Positions 35,850 to 45,543 of a stretch of DNA of 64,000 nt are shown here, in pieces (the stretch's first letter is position 1; every line of letters begins with the position of its first letter). This stretch comes from JAFGIN01 sp050301235 (GTDB lineage Bacteria; Fibrobacterota; Chitinivibrionia; Chitinivibrionales; Chitinispirillaceae), in contig JBNKZD010000272.1 in the NCBI GenBank assembly GCA_050301235.1, positions 1 through 64,000 on the forward strand, given 5' to 3'. The position numbers and the translations under genes were made by a program. Under the pieces are notes generated by a model. The model worked only from the letters and a program-made list of their open reading frames with translations. It ran no database searches and was not told where the DNA came from.

Positions 35850-36335
35850 TTAATCACAGAACCCATATTTTTTCTGAAGCCTGTTCCTTACATACTCCGG
35901 AACAAAATCGGTAATGTTACCATTAAGACGAGCAATCTGCTTTACCATAGTCGAGCTGAGATAAGTATACTCCGAACTGGGCATAAAAAAAACAGTTTCA
36001 GCTGAAGAATGAAGATTGCGGTTGGTAAACGCCATCTGAAACTCATATTCAAAATCGGAAAGTGCTCTCAAACCCCTAATAATCGCGGATCCGTTATACT
36101 CCTTAAGACAATTTACAATCAACCCACTGTAGCTGATCACCTCAATATTTGGTACATCTTTGAGGGCATCTTTTACCATCTCAAGTCGCTCAGTTACATC
36201 AAATAATGGGTTTTTAGAGGGGTTTTCAGCAACAACGGCTATTACCCTGTAAAAAATCTGCGACGCTCTTTTTGCTATATCAATATGACCAAACGTAATT
36301 GGGTCAAATGTACCCGGATACAATGCAGTCTTCAT
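35850..36335 (-). CDS. coaD: Pantetheine-phosphate adenylyltransferase
   Basis: 161 aa, the usual length. Transfers AMP from ATP to 4'-phosphopantetheine in coenzyme A synthesis. The nucleotidyltransferase signature TALYPGTFDPITFGHIDI (TxGH motif as TFGH) is at the N-terminus, with IIRGLRALSDFEYEFQMA in the middle and the ISS/STM loop YTYLSSTMVKQIA. ATG overlaps the rsmD stop by four bases (ATGA), so the two are translated together, a common pairing in bacteria. Confidence 0.96.
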   Translation of the reverse strand: MKTALYPGTFDPITFGHIDIAKRASQIFYRVIAVVAENPSKNPLFDVTERLEMVKDALKDVPNIEVISYSGLIVNCLKEYNGSAIIRGLRALSDFEYEFQMAFTNRNLHSSAETVFFMPSSEYTYLSSTMVKQIARLNGNITDFVPEYVRNRLQKKYGFCD

Positions 36336-36901
36336 AACAGATCTCTTTCCTTTGAAACAGGAACAAAAAAATCGATTACAGTACCACCATACTCTCTGGA
36401 ATCATCCAGACTCAAATGTGAGCAGAGATTTTTTCGATCTTTAGTATCACGTCGGTGCTCGTACACAAGTATTCCATTCTCTGCTAAGAACACTTCAAGT
36501 GCAGAAACAATGGCATCTGATTCTGACATGTCATAGGGTGGATCAAAATAGATAATGTCGTAACGACGTAGTGACGCTTTCAGGAAAAATTGAATGTTTC
36601 TTGAATATACCGTGCATTTTTGTGAGCACCCTAGCCCCTCGGCGTTTTCGTTGATTTTTTGAGCCCGCTGACGATCTTTTTCAATGAAATCTACTGCTTC
36701 AGCCCCTCTACTGATCATCTCAAATCCAAATGCACCACTTCCGGCACATATATCAGCAACCACCGCTCCCGGAATTTTTAATTTAAGAATTTCAGCTACC
36801 GACTGTCGAATGCGCTCTTGTGTGGGACGAAATGAAGTATTGCCAACATTCAGCGAAATAAACCGTCCGCCAAGCTCTCCGGCAATTATACGTAAACGCA
36901 T
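36332..36901 (-). CDS. rsmD: 16S rRNA (guanine(966)-N2)-methyltransferase
   Basis: 189 aa. SAM-dependent methylation of 16S rRNA G966. It has MRLRIIAGELGGR at the N-terminus, FRPTQERIRQSVAEIL, the SAM-binding VADICAGSGAFGFEMI and the catalytic FDPPYD. Length and motif order match RsmD. It begins one base after the stop of the PilN-like gene and overlaps coaD. Confidence 0.95.
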   Translation of the reverse strand: MRLRIIAGELGGRFISLNVGNTSFRPTQERIRQSVAEILKLKIPGAVVADICAGSGAFGFEMISRGAEAVDFIEKDRQRAQKINENAEGLGCSQKCTVYSRNIQFFLKASLRRYDIIYFDPPYDMSESDAIVSALEVFLAENGILVYEHRRDTKDRKNLCSHLSLDDSREYGGTVIDFFVPVSKERDLL

Positions 36902-36902
36902 T

Positions 36903-37820
36903 TTACTCTTTCAAGGTAAGAAGTATTTCCAGATCAATATCGATTATCGCACCATCTCCTGCTTTTAAAGCTACCCTCTTGAATGAACAGGGTACCTTCT
37001 CATTATAAAGCCCAAGCACAAAGCTTACAAAACTTCTATAATCACTTTTTCCTCTGAAATTGTAAATATACCGTCTATACAACCCGACATCTTCAGCCGA
37101 AATCTTTGAAGGTTTTCTGCTGAACCGTACTTTATTAGCAACAGAAATATCGGTGATTTTCTTCAGAAGAAAGGGAATATCATCCCTGGTTCCAATATGT
37201 TCCCATGGCTGAAAACTGTCTGAGTGATCAATTCCAAAATTAGTTTTACATGTAACCACAAACTTATACCCTTTACTTCCATTAGAAGTAATATATGAAT
37301 GAGGTTGCGGTAATATCTCCATATTCTCTGATTTCAAAGCACCGAATGTGGAACTGATTAAATCCCTTGTCTGCCCGATTCCAGCGGCATATACAGTCAT
37401 GAAATTATCGACTTCAAGAAGTTTTAAACCGATCCCTGAAGGAATAGCGCGACTGAGCAACTGAAACACCGATTTTCCGAATACTACTTCGTAATTTACC
37501 TTTTCAAGAAAGGTCATCTCAGCATAGGGAATGTTAAGTTTGCGCTGCTCATTGTGCTCCTCACCAACCTCTTTGACAACTTCCTCGATCATGTTTGGTC
37601 CGGAATGTACCGGTACTGGGGGAGGAACCGTTACGGTTGCAACAACCGGTTTTGGTTTCTTTGCCGGCTTTAATAAACCAGGCAGCATTTTGTAACCGAA
37701 ATACCCTCCGGTTCCCAGAAAAATCACAACAAGAATAATAACAGGAACGACCGGAGAAACCTTTACGGATTGTCTTGCCTTTTTCCGAGATGTCCTTTTT
37801 AATAAATTAATTCTAATCAT
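36903..37820 (-). CDS. PilN-like membrane protein
   Basis: 305 aa. The N-terminus MIRINLL is the signature start of PilN/GspL-type proteins, which bind PilM. One membrane span (about 25-46) follows, then a Pro-rich linker (about 50-75). The periplasmic part contains FGKSVFQLLSRAIPSGIGLKLLEVDNF, typical of PilN ('l..Ls..iP.gv.l..l'). Only one such gene is present and it is longer than PilN alone, so it may cover PilN and PilO functions. It lies 6 bases after pilM. Confidence comes from the neighbour and N-terminus; overall similarity is weak. Confidence 0.7.
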   Translation of the reverse strand: MIRINLLKRTSRKKARQSVKVSPVVPVIILVVIFLGTGGYFGYKMLPGLLKPAKKPKPVVATVTVPPPVPVHSGPNMIEEVVKEVGEEHNEQRKLNIPYAEMTFLEKVNYEVVFGKSVFQLLSRAIPSGIGLKLLEVDNFMTVYAAGIGQTRDLISSTFGALKSENMEILPQPHSYITSNGSKGYKFVVTCKTNFGIDHSDSFQPWEHIGTRDDIPFLLKKITDISVANKVRFSRKPSKISAEDVGLYRRYIYNFRGKSDYRSFVSFVLGLYNEKVPCSFKRVALKAGDGAIIDIDLEILLTLKE

Positions 37821-37826
37821 CGGTTA

Positions 37827-38738
37827 TTATTCATACCCCCGCAAGGCCAGTCCTACCGCAACAGTAAGTTGAGTTGCATAAGCCATTATTTGATTGTTCT
37901 CTGTCCCCACTCTGCATCCAATCTCACGAAATGGGTTTAGAAGTTCACCATAACCAACCCGTGCAACAACAGCATCAACAAATTCCTGTGCTCCAAATAA
38001 AGAACCTGTGACATACAAAGCGGGAGGATGCAACAACCTCGATGTATTGAACTGTGCAAATTCCTGTATCTCAGTAGCAAAGCGTTCTGCATAGAGTGCA
38101 GGTTCGCTCTGCTCATTTTCACATTCGAATATATGTGTATCGATAAATTGCCCAGCCTGCGTTAAAAGAATCTTGGTTTTTCCAGATTCAGCATGAACAA
38201 GCATAACCGGCTCTGAGAATTGATCCCTGTAATTACATTCAAAAGCATTTACAATTGCAAACAAGTCGATATCTAATACTGCCGGTTTCAGTTTTGATGC
38301 CTTTAGTGCCGAAAGTACACTATCGAGATTCTCTTTGCGATATGCAACTGAAAGATACTCCATCTGCTCCTGTTGACCGAAAATCCCATCTTTCTGGAAA
38401 TCTACAACATAATCATCAATTGCCCCCAGCAGATGCTGACTCAGTTCCCACTCAAGCATCTCCTCAGATCTGGATGTAGCTTCATCAACTGCAAGTCTTT
38501 TTACAAAAGCATAATCGGCCGGAATCGAACAGATAACTTCAGGACTGCTGAATTTAAAATTCGATTTCAGTTCAAGTAATGCTTTTGAGGTCCTGCTCCA
38601 TATCGTATCAGTATCACCAGCAGCCATCGGTTGTATTGCAACCAGAATAACTGCTTTCTCCCTGGGGGAATATTGCACGACACTGAGATACTCTTTCTGA
38701 ATATCAAGACCGTTAATATAAGGTGAATTGTTTTTCAT
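37827..38738 (-). CDS. pilM: PilM-like actin-fold protein (type IV pilus assembly)
   Basis: 303 aa. Cytoplasmic actin-like protein of the type IV pilus alignment complex. It begins INGLDIQKEYLSVVQYSP (phosphate-1 type loop) and contains VICSIPADYAFVKRLAVDE, AVLDIDLFAIVNAFE, VMLVHAESGKTKILL (phosphate-2 region) and LYVTGSLFGAQEFVDAV, matching the PilM core but slightly short. Its partner-like PilN gene follows at once. PilB is at 43654 in the same strand run, but PilO, PilP, PilQ, PilC and pilins are not in the window. Confidence 0.82.
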   Translation of the reverse strand: MKNNSPYINGLDIQKEYLSVVQYSPREKAVILVAIQPMAAGDTDTIWSRTSKALLELKSNFKFSSPEVICSIPADYAFVKRLAVDEATSRSEEMLEWELSQHLLGAIDDYVVDFQKDGIFGQQEQMEYLSVAYRKENLDSVLSALKASKLKPAVLDIDLFAIVNAFECNYRDQFSEPVMLVHAESGKTKILLTQAGQFIDTHIFECENEQSEPALYAERFATEIQEFAQFNTSRLLHPPALYVTGSLFGAQEFVDAVVARVGYGELLNPFREIGCRVGTENNQIMAYATQLTVAVGLALRGYE

Positions 38739-38803
38739 ATCAGATAAATATCATTTTTTCAAACATGAATGTACAACTGTTATGGTTATATTTTTAAAAA
38801 ACA

Positions 38804-40258
38804 TTAGCCCCTTTCCCCATTTTTTTGCATGATATCAACAAATGCTTCGACAATCTGAGGATCAAACTGCTTTCCCCGTTCATCCATCAGAATTTTAAAA
38901 GCAACCTCTCTAGGTAATGATTTTCTATATGGACGATCAGATGTCATTGCTTCATAAGCATCGGAAACGCTTAATATTCGTGCTCCAAAAGGAATTGAGT
39001 CCCCAGCTATGCCATTTGGATATCCATAGCCATTATAAAACTCATGATGATGCAACACCATAGGAACAAGTGATTTTAAAAATGGAACATCGGATATGAT
39101 CCGTGCACCAAGTTCCGGATGCTTCTTAATTTCGCTGAATTCATCTGTCGTAAGTTTGGCAGCCTTATTCAGAATAGCTTCACTGATTCCGATTTTTCCG
39201 ATATCATGAAGCAGGCCGGCATATTTAACCAGTTCAATATCGGGATCAGGCAACCCCATATGTTTGGCAAGAACGATGGTATATTTCATCACATTTTCAG
39301 AATGCCCGTGAGTATACTCATCTTTTGCTTCGACAGCCAGTGCAAATGCCCGTATCGTTTTAAGGTAATTATCACGAATATTGTAATATAAGCGGACATT
39401 TTCGATCGCAATACTGGCCTGTGAAGAAAGTACATTAATAATCTCAAGCTCCAGACTCGAAAACCGATCCTTGCCAGCCAGGCGTATCAGGTTTAGTACG
39501 CCAATCGTACGTGACTGAGTTTTCAGTGGCAGTACAATCAGTGAGGACAATTCTGGGGGAATGGGAAACACACCTTTAGGCAGTGTTGTCTGGCCACGTT
39601 CAAGTATAAGAGGTTCTTCTGAATTTGCAACCCACAACGATGAAGAATACACATGACGGTTCAACCAGAAAGTACGCTCGGTATAAACACCTTGAAAAAG
39701 AACCGGTGATAACTTTCCATCCGCAGTAGTGAATAAAAGTGCCCCACCATCAGCTTTGACCATTTTTATACAGAAATCAAGGAATTTCTGATGAAGTTCT
39801 TCCAGCTCCCTGGTGGCTGACAATATCTTGGTTACTTCATGGAGAGAAACCAAGCGTGAGAAAAGAAGGTTCTCCTCCTCAATTTTCCTGCTTAAAAAAG
39901 CCCTCTTTACCTTTTCACCAATTTCCTCAAGATGAAATGGTTTTGTGAGATAATCAAACGCACCAAGTTTTAAAGCCTCTATCGCTGAATCCAGCGTAGG
40001 AAAACCAGTGGTCATTATAACTTGTATTTCAGGTTTTTCCAATTTAATGATCTTTAAAAGATCAACCCCGCTCATCCCGGGCATCTTGATATCTGTTATT
40101 ACAAGCTCAACATTTGATGAACGGATAATACTTAATGCGGATTCACCATTGGAGGCATTGGTAATGGTGTACCCCTTTTTCCGCAGGAATTGACTTAAAA
40201 TTTCACAAATCGAAATTTCATCATCAACTACCAGAATGTGCTTAGATTCCAACTCCAT
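38804..40258 (-). CDS. Response regulator with GAF and HD-GYP domains
   Basis: 484 aa. Receiver domain (1-122) with phospho-acceptor Asp56 in ITDIKMPG and Lys in YLTKPF. A GAF domain spans about 145-300 (SLIVLPLKTQSRTIGVLNL). The HD-GYP domain covers about 305-470 with the full active site: HGHSENV, LLHDIGKIGI, KHPELG, LHHHEFYNGYGYP. It should be an active cyclic-di-GMP phosphodiesterase controlled by phosphorylation and a small ligand. It overlaps the end of kdsB by 17 bases. No histidine kinase gene is adjacent. Unlike the HD-GYP proteins at 31801 and 63110, all metal ligands are kept. Confidence 0.93.
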   Translation of the reverse strand: MELESKHILVVDDEISICEILSQFLRKKGYTITNASNGESALSIIRSSNVELVITDIKMPGMSGVDLLKIIKLEKPEIQVIMTTGFPTLDSAIEALKLGAFDYLTKPFHLEEIGEKVKRAFLSRKIEEENLLFSRLVSLHEVTKILSATRELEELHQKFLDFCIKMVKADGGALLFTTADGKLSPVLFQGVYTERTFWLNRHVYSSSLWVANSEEPLILERGQTTLPKGVFPIPPELSSLIVLPLKTQSRTIGVLNLIRLAGKDRFSSLELEIINVLSSQASIAIENVRLYYNIRDNYLKTIRAFALAVEAKDEYTHGHSENVMKYTIVLAKHMGLPDPDIELVKYAGLLHDIGKIGISEAILNKAAKLTTDEFSEIKKHPELGARIISDVPFLKSLVPMVLHHHEFYNGYGYPNGIAGDSIPFGARILSVSDAYEAMTSDRPYRKSLPREVAFKILMDERGKQFDPQIVEAFVDIMQKNGERG

Positions 40259-40985
40259 ATTTGCCCATCGCTACCATTGCTCTGAAAGTCTCAAGATCTG
40301 CCGGAGTATCGATCCCAATGGAATCAAAATCACGCAGCAGACACTTGATTCGCATGCCATTCTCCAGTGCCCTGAGTTGTTCCAGACTCTCACGTTTTTC
40401 AAGATCTCCCTCAGGAAAGGAACAGAACTTTTTCAATGAATCCACCGGGTATCCATAAATCCCCTTGTGTTTATAAAAAATTCCTTTTCCATCCCGTTCA
40501 AACGGTATAAGTGATCGTGAAAAATAGAGCGCCTCACCCATCCTGTTCAGTACTACTTTTACAACATCAGGTCTGTCTATATCATTGATTGTAGCATGTG
40601 ATACAATGGTTAGCAAGGAATTACCATCAATCTGTTTCAGCTCTGATGCGAAATTTTTAATCACTTCAAGCGGTAAAACCGGTTCGTCGCCCTGAAGATT
40701 CACTACGTGGGTGCATGAAACCTTCCGGATGACCTCATAAACCCTATCGGTACCTCGTGAGTGAGTTGGCGAAGTCATGATTGCATCTCCCCCATGCCGG
40801 CTGACTTCATCTATAATTCGCTGATCATCAGTGGCAACACACACCCGATCGAATGCCCCCGATGCTACAGCCCGATCATATGCCCACATTACCAGCGGTT
40901 TTCCATTTATAAGCGCCAGAGGTTTTGCGGGTAATCTCGATGATGCATACCGGGCGGGTATAACACATAAAACTGAACTACCCAT
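40242..40985 (-). CDS. kdsB: 3-deoxy-manno-octulosonate cytidylyltransferase (CMP-Kdo synthetase)
   Basis: 247 aa from the ATG at 40985, one base after the gatC stop (TGATATG). Activates Kdo with CTP for lipid A-core assembly; WaaA at 12342 uses the product. Conserved: CVIPARYASSRLPAKPL (nucleotide loop), VATDDQRI, NLQGDEPVL, HKGIYGYP, RESLEQLRALENG, IDTPADLE. Normal length. Confidence 0.95.
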   Translation of the reverse strand: MGSSVLCVIPARYASSRLPAKPLALINGKPLVMWAYDRAVASGAFDRVCVATDDQRIIDEVSRHGGDAIMTSPTHSRGTDRVYEVIRKVSCTHVVNLQGDEPVLPLEVIKNFASELKQIDGNSLLTIVSHATINDIDRPDVVKVVLNRMGEALYFSRSLIPFERDGKGIFYKHKGIYGYPVDSLKKFCSFPEGDLEKRESLEQLRALENGMRIKCLLRDFDSIGIDTPADLETFRAMVAMGKYGVGI

Positions 40986-40986
40986 A

Positions 40987-41271
40987 TCAACCAATCACCT
41001 TCGGTACTGCAAAATGACCTTTTTTTACTGATGGACCATTCTGAAGCAGTTCATCATGCGGAAGCGATCCCTGCAACTGATCATCCCTGAGCGGATCATG
41101 CACAGGAGTCATGTGCGCCGAAGCCTCCACACCTGAAGTATCTGCACTGTCGAGCAGGTCGATATAATCAAGAATCGAGTCCAGCTGCCTGGTCATCCCC
41201 TCAACTTCAGTCTCAGACAGTGTGAGACGGGCCAGGGCCGCAATGTGAAGAACATCCTTTTTTTCGATCAT
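40987..41271 (-). CDS. gatC: Asp-tRNA(Asn)/Glu-tRNA(Gln) amidotransferase subunit C
   Basis: 94 aa. Small clamp subunit of GatCAB, which amidates misacylated Glu-tRNA(Gln) and Asp-tRNA(Asn). Typical start DVLHIAALARLTLSETEVE, then LDSILDYIDLLDSADTSGVE and PVHDPLRDD. AAGGG ribosome site. GatA normally follows GatC, but here kdsB follows, so gatA and gatB are elsewhere. Confidence 0.93.
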   Translation of the reverse strand: MIEKKDVLHIAALARLTLSETEVEGMTRQLDSILDYIDLLDSADTSGVEASAHMTPVHDPLRDDQLQGSLPHDELLQNGPSVKKGHFAVPKVIG

Positions 41272-41299
41272 AGAGTTAACCCTTATTGCAACAAATTAT

Positions 41300-41376
41300 G
41301 TTTCGACAAGCTCAACATGAGCGGAGTCCTGATAAAAGCATTTGCCGCTCACACTGACTGTCGAAGTGTGTTTAAT
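41300..41376. repeat. Dispersed GTCGA-type repeat
   Basis: Contains TTTCGACAAGCTCAACATGA followed by GCGGAGTC, then a hairpin CACACT...AGTGTG (41350-41370). GAGCGGAGTC (41319-41328) and neighbouring TCGA motifs also occur in the element at 19571-19724. It sits between uvrD and gatC, upstream of the gatC start. Confidence 0.55.
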
Positions 41377-41393
41377 ATTCTAAAGAAAAACAT

Positions 41394-43661
41394 TTATTCA
41401 AAAACTGCAAATTTTGCCATCAATTTTAAACGTTTTCCATTATTGAAAAGTACAGTAAGTTTCATATCATTACCAAAACCGCTGATCGAGAGTATCCTCC
41501 CTGGTCCGTGTACCTTATGTTTTACATGCTGCCCAATCCGGTACTCGATGGTTTCCTGCGAGAAAGATGAATATGAAGGTGGTGGTTGGCCAAAGTCATC
41601 ATAATCCATCCGTTGAGGTTGTCTGACGATCTTTGGCTTGTTTATTGCAGACGTAACTGGCACCTTCCTGATTTCAGCAAACTCCACTCTGCGCTCTTCC
41701 TCAAATATAAAACTGCTGTTATTGTACTGATACAATGCAGGAGGAACATCTTCTAAAAATCGTGATGGTGATTCGATCTGAATCTGCCCGAATCGTAAGC
41801 GGCGCTCAGCATACGAACACTCCAGTGAATCAATCGCCCGTGTCGCCCCAACATAAAACAGCCTTCGCTCCTCTTCAACAGAAGCTTCATTTTCAAAATT
41901 CTGCTTTGATGGGATGATTCCATCTTCGATACCCACCAGAAAAACATTGCTGAATTCAAGACCTTTGGCACTATGCATGGTCATCATATTAACTGCCTGC
42001 TCTTTCTTCTCCCAGGAATCGACATCACTGACAAGAGCAATCTCCTCAAGAAATGCAGCCAGATCTTTTTCGGGATTTTCCCTTTCCCATATAGCTAAGG
42101 CGTTACCTAATTCTTCAATGTTCTGTTTACGGCTCTCATTCTCCACACAGTCTTCACTATTGAGTGCTTTCCAGTATCCGGATAAATCAATAGACTGTTT
42201 TAATATTTCGACCAGGGAACCCTTACTTTTATATAATGATATCAGCAGTTCAAACATCGATTTCAGTTCCGAATAGCCGCTCTTACATCGGCTCCCGAAC
42301 TCCTCAGGATTGGATACAAGAAGTGTTTCCAGCAGTGATAATTTCGTTGCAGATGCTTTCTCGGAAAGAGATTCCAAAGCTTTCTCACCCAATCCGCGGG
42401 CGGGTTTATTGTATATCCGTTCAAAGCTGATCCCATCCCTGGGATTGACCAGTAGCCGTAAAAACGCAATACAGTCTTTGATTTCCATACGTTCATAGAA
42501 ACTCATACCCCCGACAAGTACGTACGGAATCTTGTATTTACGAAACGACTCTTCAAACGAGCGTGACTGGGCATTTGTTCGAAAAAGAACCGCGATTTCG
42601 GTTCCCCGGGTATTTTTATCAATCAATTTTCTGACTTTTGCAGCGATAATTTCGGCTTCCTGACGGTCATCGCGATACCGGGAAACTATCACCTGCTCGC
42701 CATCTTTACGGTCAGACCAGAGCTGCTTGGGAGCACGTGCTGTGTTTTCTGCTATCACCGCATTGGCGAAATCGAGGATTTTTTTTGTCGATCGATAATT
42801 CTGCTCAAGTTTAAAAACCTTAGTATCCTTGAACTCATGCTCAAACGAAAGGATATTTTTTACCTGAGCACCCCTCCAGCTGTAAATACTCTGATCATCA
42901 TCACCAACAGCGAAAAGTTTTCCGGAACTTTTTGCCAGAAGTTTCACCAGTTCAAACTGTGATACATTGGTGTCCTGGAACTCATCGATGAGGTAATATT
43001 TAAAAACATTCTGATATTTCTGAAGAATTTCCGGTGCACTTTTAAACAGCATGACCGTCATCATAATAAGATCATCAAAATCCATCGCATCCTGATCGGT
43101 CAATGAACGCTGATACGTTTTGTAAACATTCACCAGTTCCTGTTCACTATAACCAACAGCTTTATTAGAAGCTTCTCTGGGAGTGATACAATTATTTTTA
43201 AGTCTGGAAATTTTTCCAAGTAAAGCACGTGGGGAAGCACTGCGATCATCAATTTCGAGTTTTTTCATTACCCGTTTGATAAGCACAAGCTGATCATCGG
43301 TATCGTAAATCGAAAATGAGTTTTTAAATCCGATTACCCCGCTTTCGTTACGTAGAATTCTTGTACAGAGAGAATGAAACGTTCCAATCCACATCCCGTT
43401 ACATGAACGTCCAAGGTACTCCTCAACCCTCGTACGCATCTCTTTAGCTGCCTTATTGGTAAACGTCGCAGCAAAAATACCTGAAGGAGGAATCCCCAGT
43501 TCTATAAGAAAGCAAATTTTTGCAGTAAGTACACGGGTTTTTCCTGTACCAGCTCCGGCAAAAACCAGCTGTGGACCATTGTCATACGAAGCTGCATCTC
43601 TCTGAACCTGGTTTAGTACTAATCTATCAAGAATCGAACCTCTGTTTAAACTATTAATCAT
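41394..43661 (-). CDS. UvrD/PcrA-type superfamily I DNA helicase
   Basis: 755 aa from the ATG at 43661 (GGAG nine bases upstream, overlapping the pilB stop by 8 bases). 3'-5' helicase of repair and replication. Motifs: I AGAGTGKTRVL, Ia AATFTNKAAKEMR, II YLIDEFQDTN, III VGDDDQSIYSWRGA, IV EQNYRS, V MTMHSAKGLEFSNVFLVG, VI FYVGATRA. The C-terminal 60 residues (IGQHVKHKVHGPGRILSISG) form the Tudor-like domain with which PcrA contacts RNA polymerase. Confidence 0.95.
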   Translation of the reverse strand: MINSLNRGSILDRLVLNQVQRDAASYDNGPQLVFAGAGTGKTRVLTAKICFLIELGIPPSGIFAATFTNKAAKEMRTRVEEYLGRSCNGMWIGTFHSLCTRILRNESGVIGFKNSFSIYDTDDQLVLIKRVMKKLEIDDRSASPRALLGKISRLKNNCITPREASNKAVGYSEQELVNVYKTYQRSLTDQDAMDFDDLIMMTVMLFKSAPEILQKYQNVFKYYLIDEFQDTNVSQFELVKLLAKSSGKLFAVGDDDQSIYSWRGAQVKNILSFEHEFKDTKVFKLEQNYRSTKKILDFANAVIAENTARAPKQLWSDRKDGEQVIVSRYRDDRQEAEIIAAKVRKLIDKNTRGTEIAVLFRTNAQSRSFEESFRKYKIPYVLVGGMSFYERMEIKDCIAFLRLLVNPRDGISFERIYNKPARGLGEKALESLSEKASATKLSLLETLLVSNPEEFGSRCKSGYSELKSMFELLISLYKSKGSLVEILKQSIDLSGYWKALNSEDCVENESRKQNIEELGNALAIWERENPEKDLAAFLEEIALVSDVDSWEKKEQAVNMMTMHSAKGLEFSNVFLVGIEDGIIPSKQNFENEASVEEERRLFYVGATRAIDSLECSYAERRLRFGQIQIESPSRFLEDVPPALYQYNNSSFIFEEERRVEFAEIRKVPVTSAINKPKIVRQPQRMDYDDFGQPPPSYSSFSQETIEYRIGQHVKHKVHGPGRILSISGFGNDMKLTVLFNNGKRLKLMAKFAVFE

Positions 43662-45543
43662 TCTGTGTGGCTCCAAGTACCTGCTCAAGTGTTGTCTTTC
43701 CCTCTAATACTTTCCTGAGCCCATCGCGACGCAAAGTGTCAAAATCGCCACGTTTCATCAGGTAATGCTTTATCTGTTCTGATGGTGAATGCTGGAGAAC
43801 CAGTTTTGTTACCTCTTCATCGGGAACCAGGAGTTCATAAAGTCCCAATCGCCCCTTAAAACCTGTTCCATTGCACATTTTACACCCTTTTCCTCTATAC
43901 ATCTGCAACCCGGTACGCAACCCGAGACTCCCCAGAAGATCAGCATCAGGTATATAAGCTTCTTTGCATTTTGGACAAATTTTCCGCACCAGGCGCTGAG
44001 CAACAATCCCGATTACCGTTGATGTTATAAGAAAAGGTTCCAATCCCATATCAAGCATACGCGTATATGCGCTTGGTGAATCGTTTGTATGCAGTGTTGA
44101 GAATACCAGATGACCGGTAAGGGCAGCCTGAATTGCCATCTCTGATGTTTCCCGGTCACGCATTTCACCAATCATGATGACATCGGGGTCCTGCCTGAGA
44201 ATCGAACGCATCCCGTCAGCGAATGTAAATCCTGCCTTCGTATTGATCTGCCCCTGGATAATTCCATCAAGATGCAACTCAACAGGATCTTCCATAGTAA
44301 CAATGTTCATGGTGATATCATGAATCGTTTGCAAAACGGAGTAAAGCGTCGAACTTTTTCCACTGCCTGTGGGCCCGGTTACTAAAACAATACCATCTGG
44401 TTTATGAATTATTGCATCAAATTGTGATAACATTTTTGGTAAAAAACCAAGTTGTTCCAGGGAAAGACTTTTAGATTGAGGATCGAGAATACGCATCACG
44501 ATTTTTTCATTTACTCCGCGATGACGAGTCATCACCGGGTATGAAGAAACACGCAGATCAACCTCGCGTCCATCTACTCTGACCTGAAACCGTCCATCCT
44601 GTGGTTTCCGTTTTTCTGCGATATCCATTCCCGACATGATTTTCAAACGTGAAGTAATCTGGAGTCGTAGCTGAAGGGGAATCGGATTTTTTTCCTTGAG
44701 CTCACCATCGACCCGGTAGCGTAAACGAACATATTTTTCTAAGGGTTCAAGATGAATATCCGAAGCACCTTCGATAATTGCCTGATTGATCATCAGATTT
44801 ACAAGTTTTACAACCTGTGCGCCCTCTTCATCGGTAAGTCCCTTATCGATATCATCTTCGATTTTTACTACATCAAGGTCATTTTTCGCACTCACATTTT
44901 CAAGCAACTGCGACATGTCCTCAAGACTAACCTTGTAATTCTTATCGATCGCCGCCAGGATACTTGCTTCAGCAGCTATCACCGGTTCAACTTCTTTACC
45001 GGTTTTAAATTTGAGATGATCGATTGTTCTTAAATTGGTGGGGTCTGCCATTGCAATGGTAATATTTCCATCAGATTCAAATAATGGAATCGCCCTGTAC
45101 TTTCTGGCCATATCCTCGGGAACAAGGCGAATAAGCTCCTTTGAAAAGGTAAAGTTCTCGAGAACAACATGCTGAACATCCAGCTGAGCGCTCAGCACAT
45201 CAACAAGCTTACTTTCAGTAATGAATCCAAGCCGCACGATACATTTACCTAATTGAATACCGGTTTTTTGCTGTTCGTCAAGTCCAGCTCTGAGCTGTTC
45301 CTCACTGATCAATCCCTGTTCGACAAGAACTTCTCCGATACGTTTTTTACTTCGTAAATGGATCTGCTCACCCAGAACACTCGACAAATCATCATCACTG
45401 ATATACCCCAGCTTTACCAGGACTGTACCAAGACTAATACCGGTCCGCTTGTGTTCCTGAAGTGCCTGCAACAGTTGTTCATTGGTGATCATTCCCTGCG
45501 CAATGAGAATCTCACCAAGTTTTTTTCTCCGTCGTTCAATCAT
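43654..45543 (-). CDS. pilB: Type IV pilus/type II secretion assembly ATPase (PilB/GspE)
   Basis: 629 aa. Hexameric cytoplasmic ATPase that extends pili or drives pseudopilus assembly. The N-terminus has repeated MshEN-type segments (LGEILIAQGMITNEQLLQAL, IGEVLVEQGLISEEQLRAGL), a cyclic-di-GMP binding fold in MshE. The ATPase has Walker A GPTGSGKSSTLYS, Asp box IVTMEDPVE, Walker B IGEMRDRETS, His box STLHTND. A zinc CPKC...CKMC pair lies at about 545-580. Its start overlaps the thiL stop by one base (TAATG). The cyclic-di-GMP signalling proteins in the window could act on it. Confidence 0.92.
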   Translation of the reverse strand: MIERRRKKLGEILIAQGMITNEQLLQALQEHKRTGISLGTVLVKLGYISDDDLSSVLGEQIHLRSKKRIGEVLVEQGLISEEQLRAGLDEQQKTGIQLGKCIVRLGFITESKLVDVLSAQLDVQHVVLENFTFSKELIRLVPEDMARKYRAIPLFESDGNITIAMADPTNLRTIDHLKFKTGKEVEPVIAAEASILAAIDKNYKVSLEDMSQLLENVSAKNDLDVVKIEDDIDKGLTDEEGAQVVKLVNLMINQAIIEGASDIHLEPLEKYVRLRYRVDGELKEKNPIPLQLRLQITSRLKIMSGMDIAEKRKPQDGRFQVRVDGREVDLRVSSYPVMTRHRGVNEKIVMRILDPQSKSLSLEQLGFLPKMLSQFDAIIHKPDGIVLVTGPTGSGKSSTLYSVLQTIHDITMNIVTMEDPVELHLDGIIQGQINTKAGFTFADGMRSILRQDPDVIMIGEMRDRETSEMAIQAALTGHLVFSTLHTNDSPSAYTRMLDMGLEPFLITSTVIGIVAQRLVRKICPKCKEAYIPDADLLGSLGLRTGLQMYRGKGCKMCNGTGFKGRLGLYELLVPDEEVTKLVLQHSPSEQIKHYLMKRGDFDTLRRDGLRKVLEGKTTLEQVLGATQND

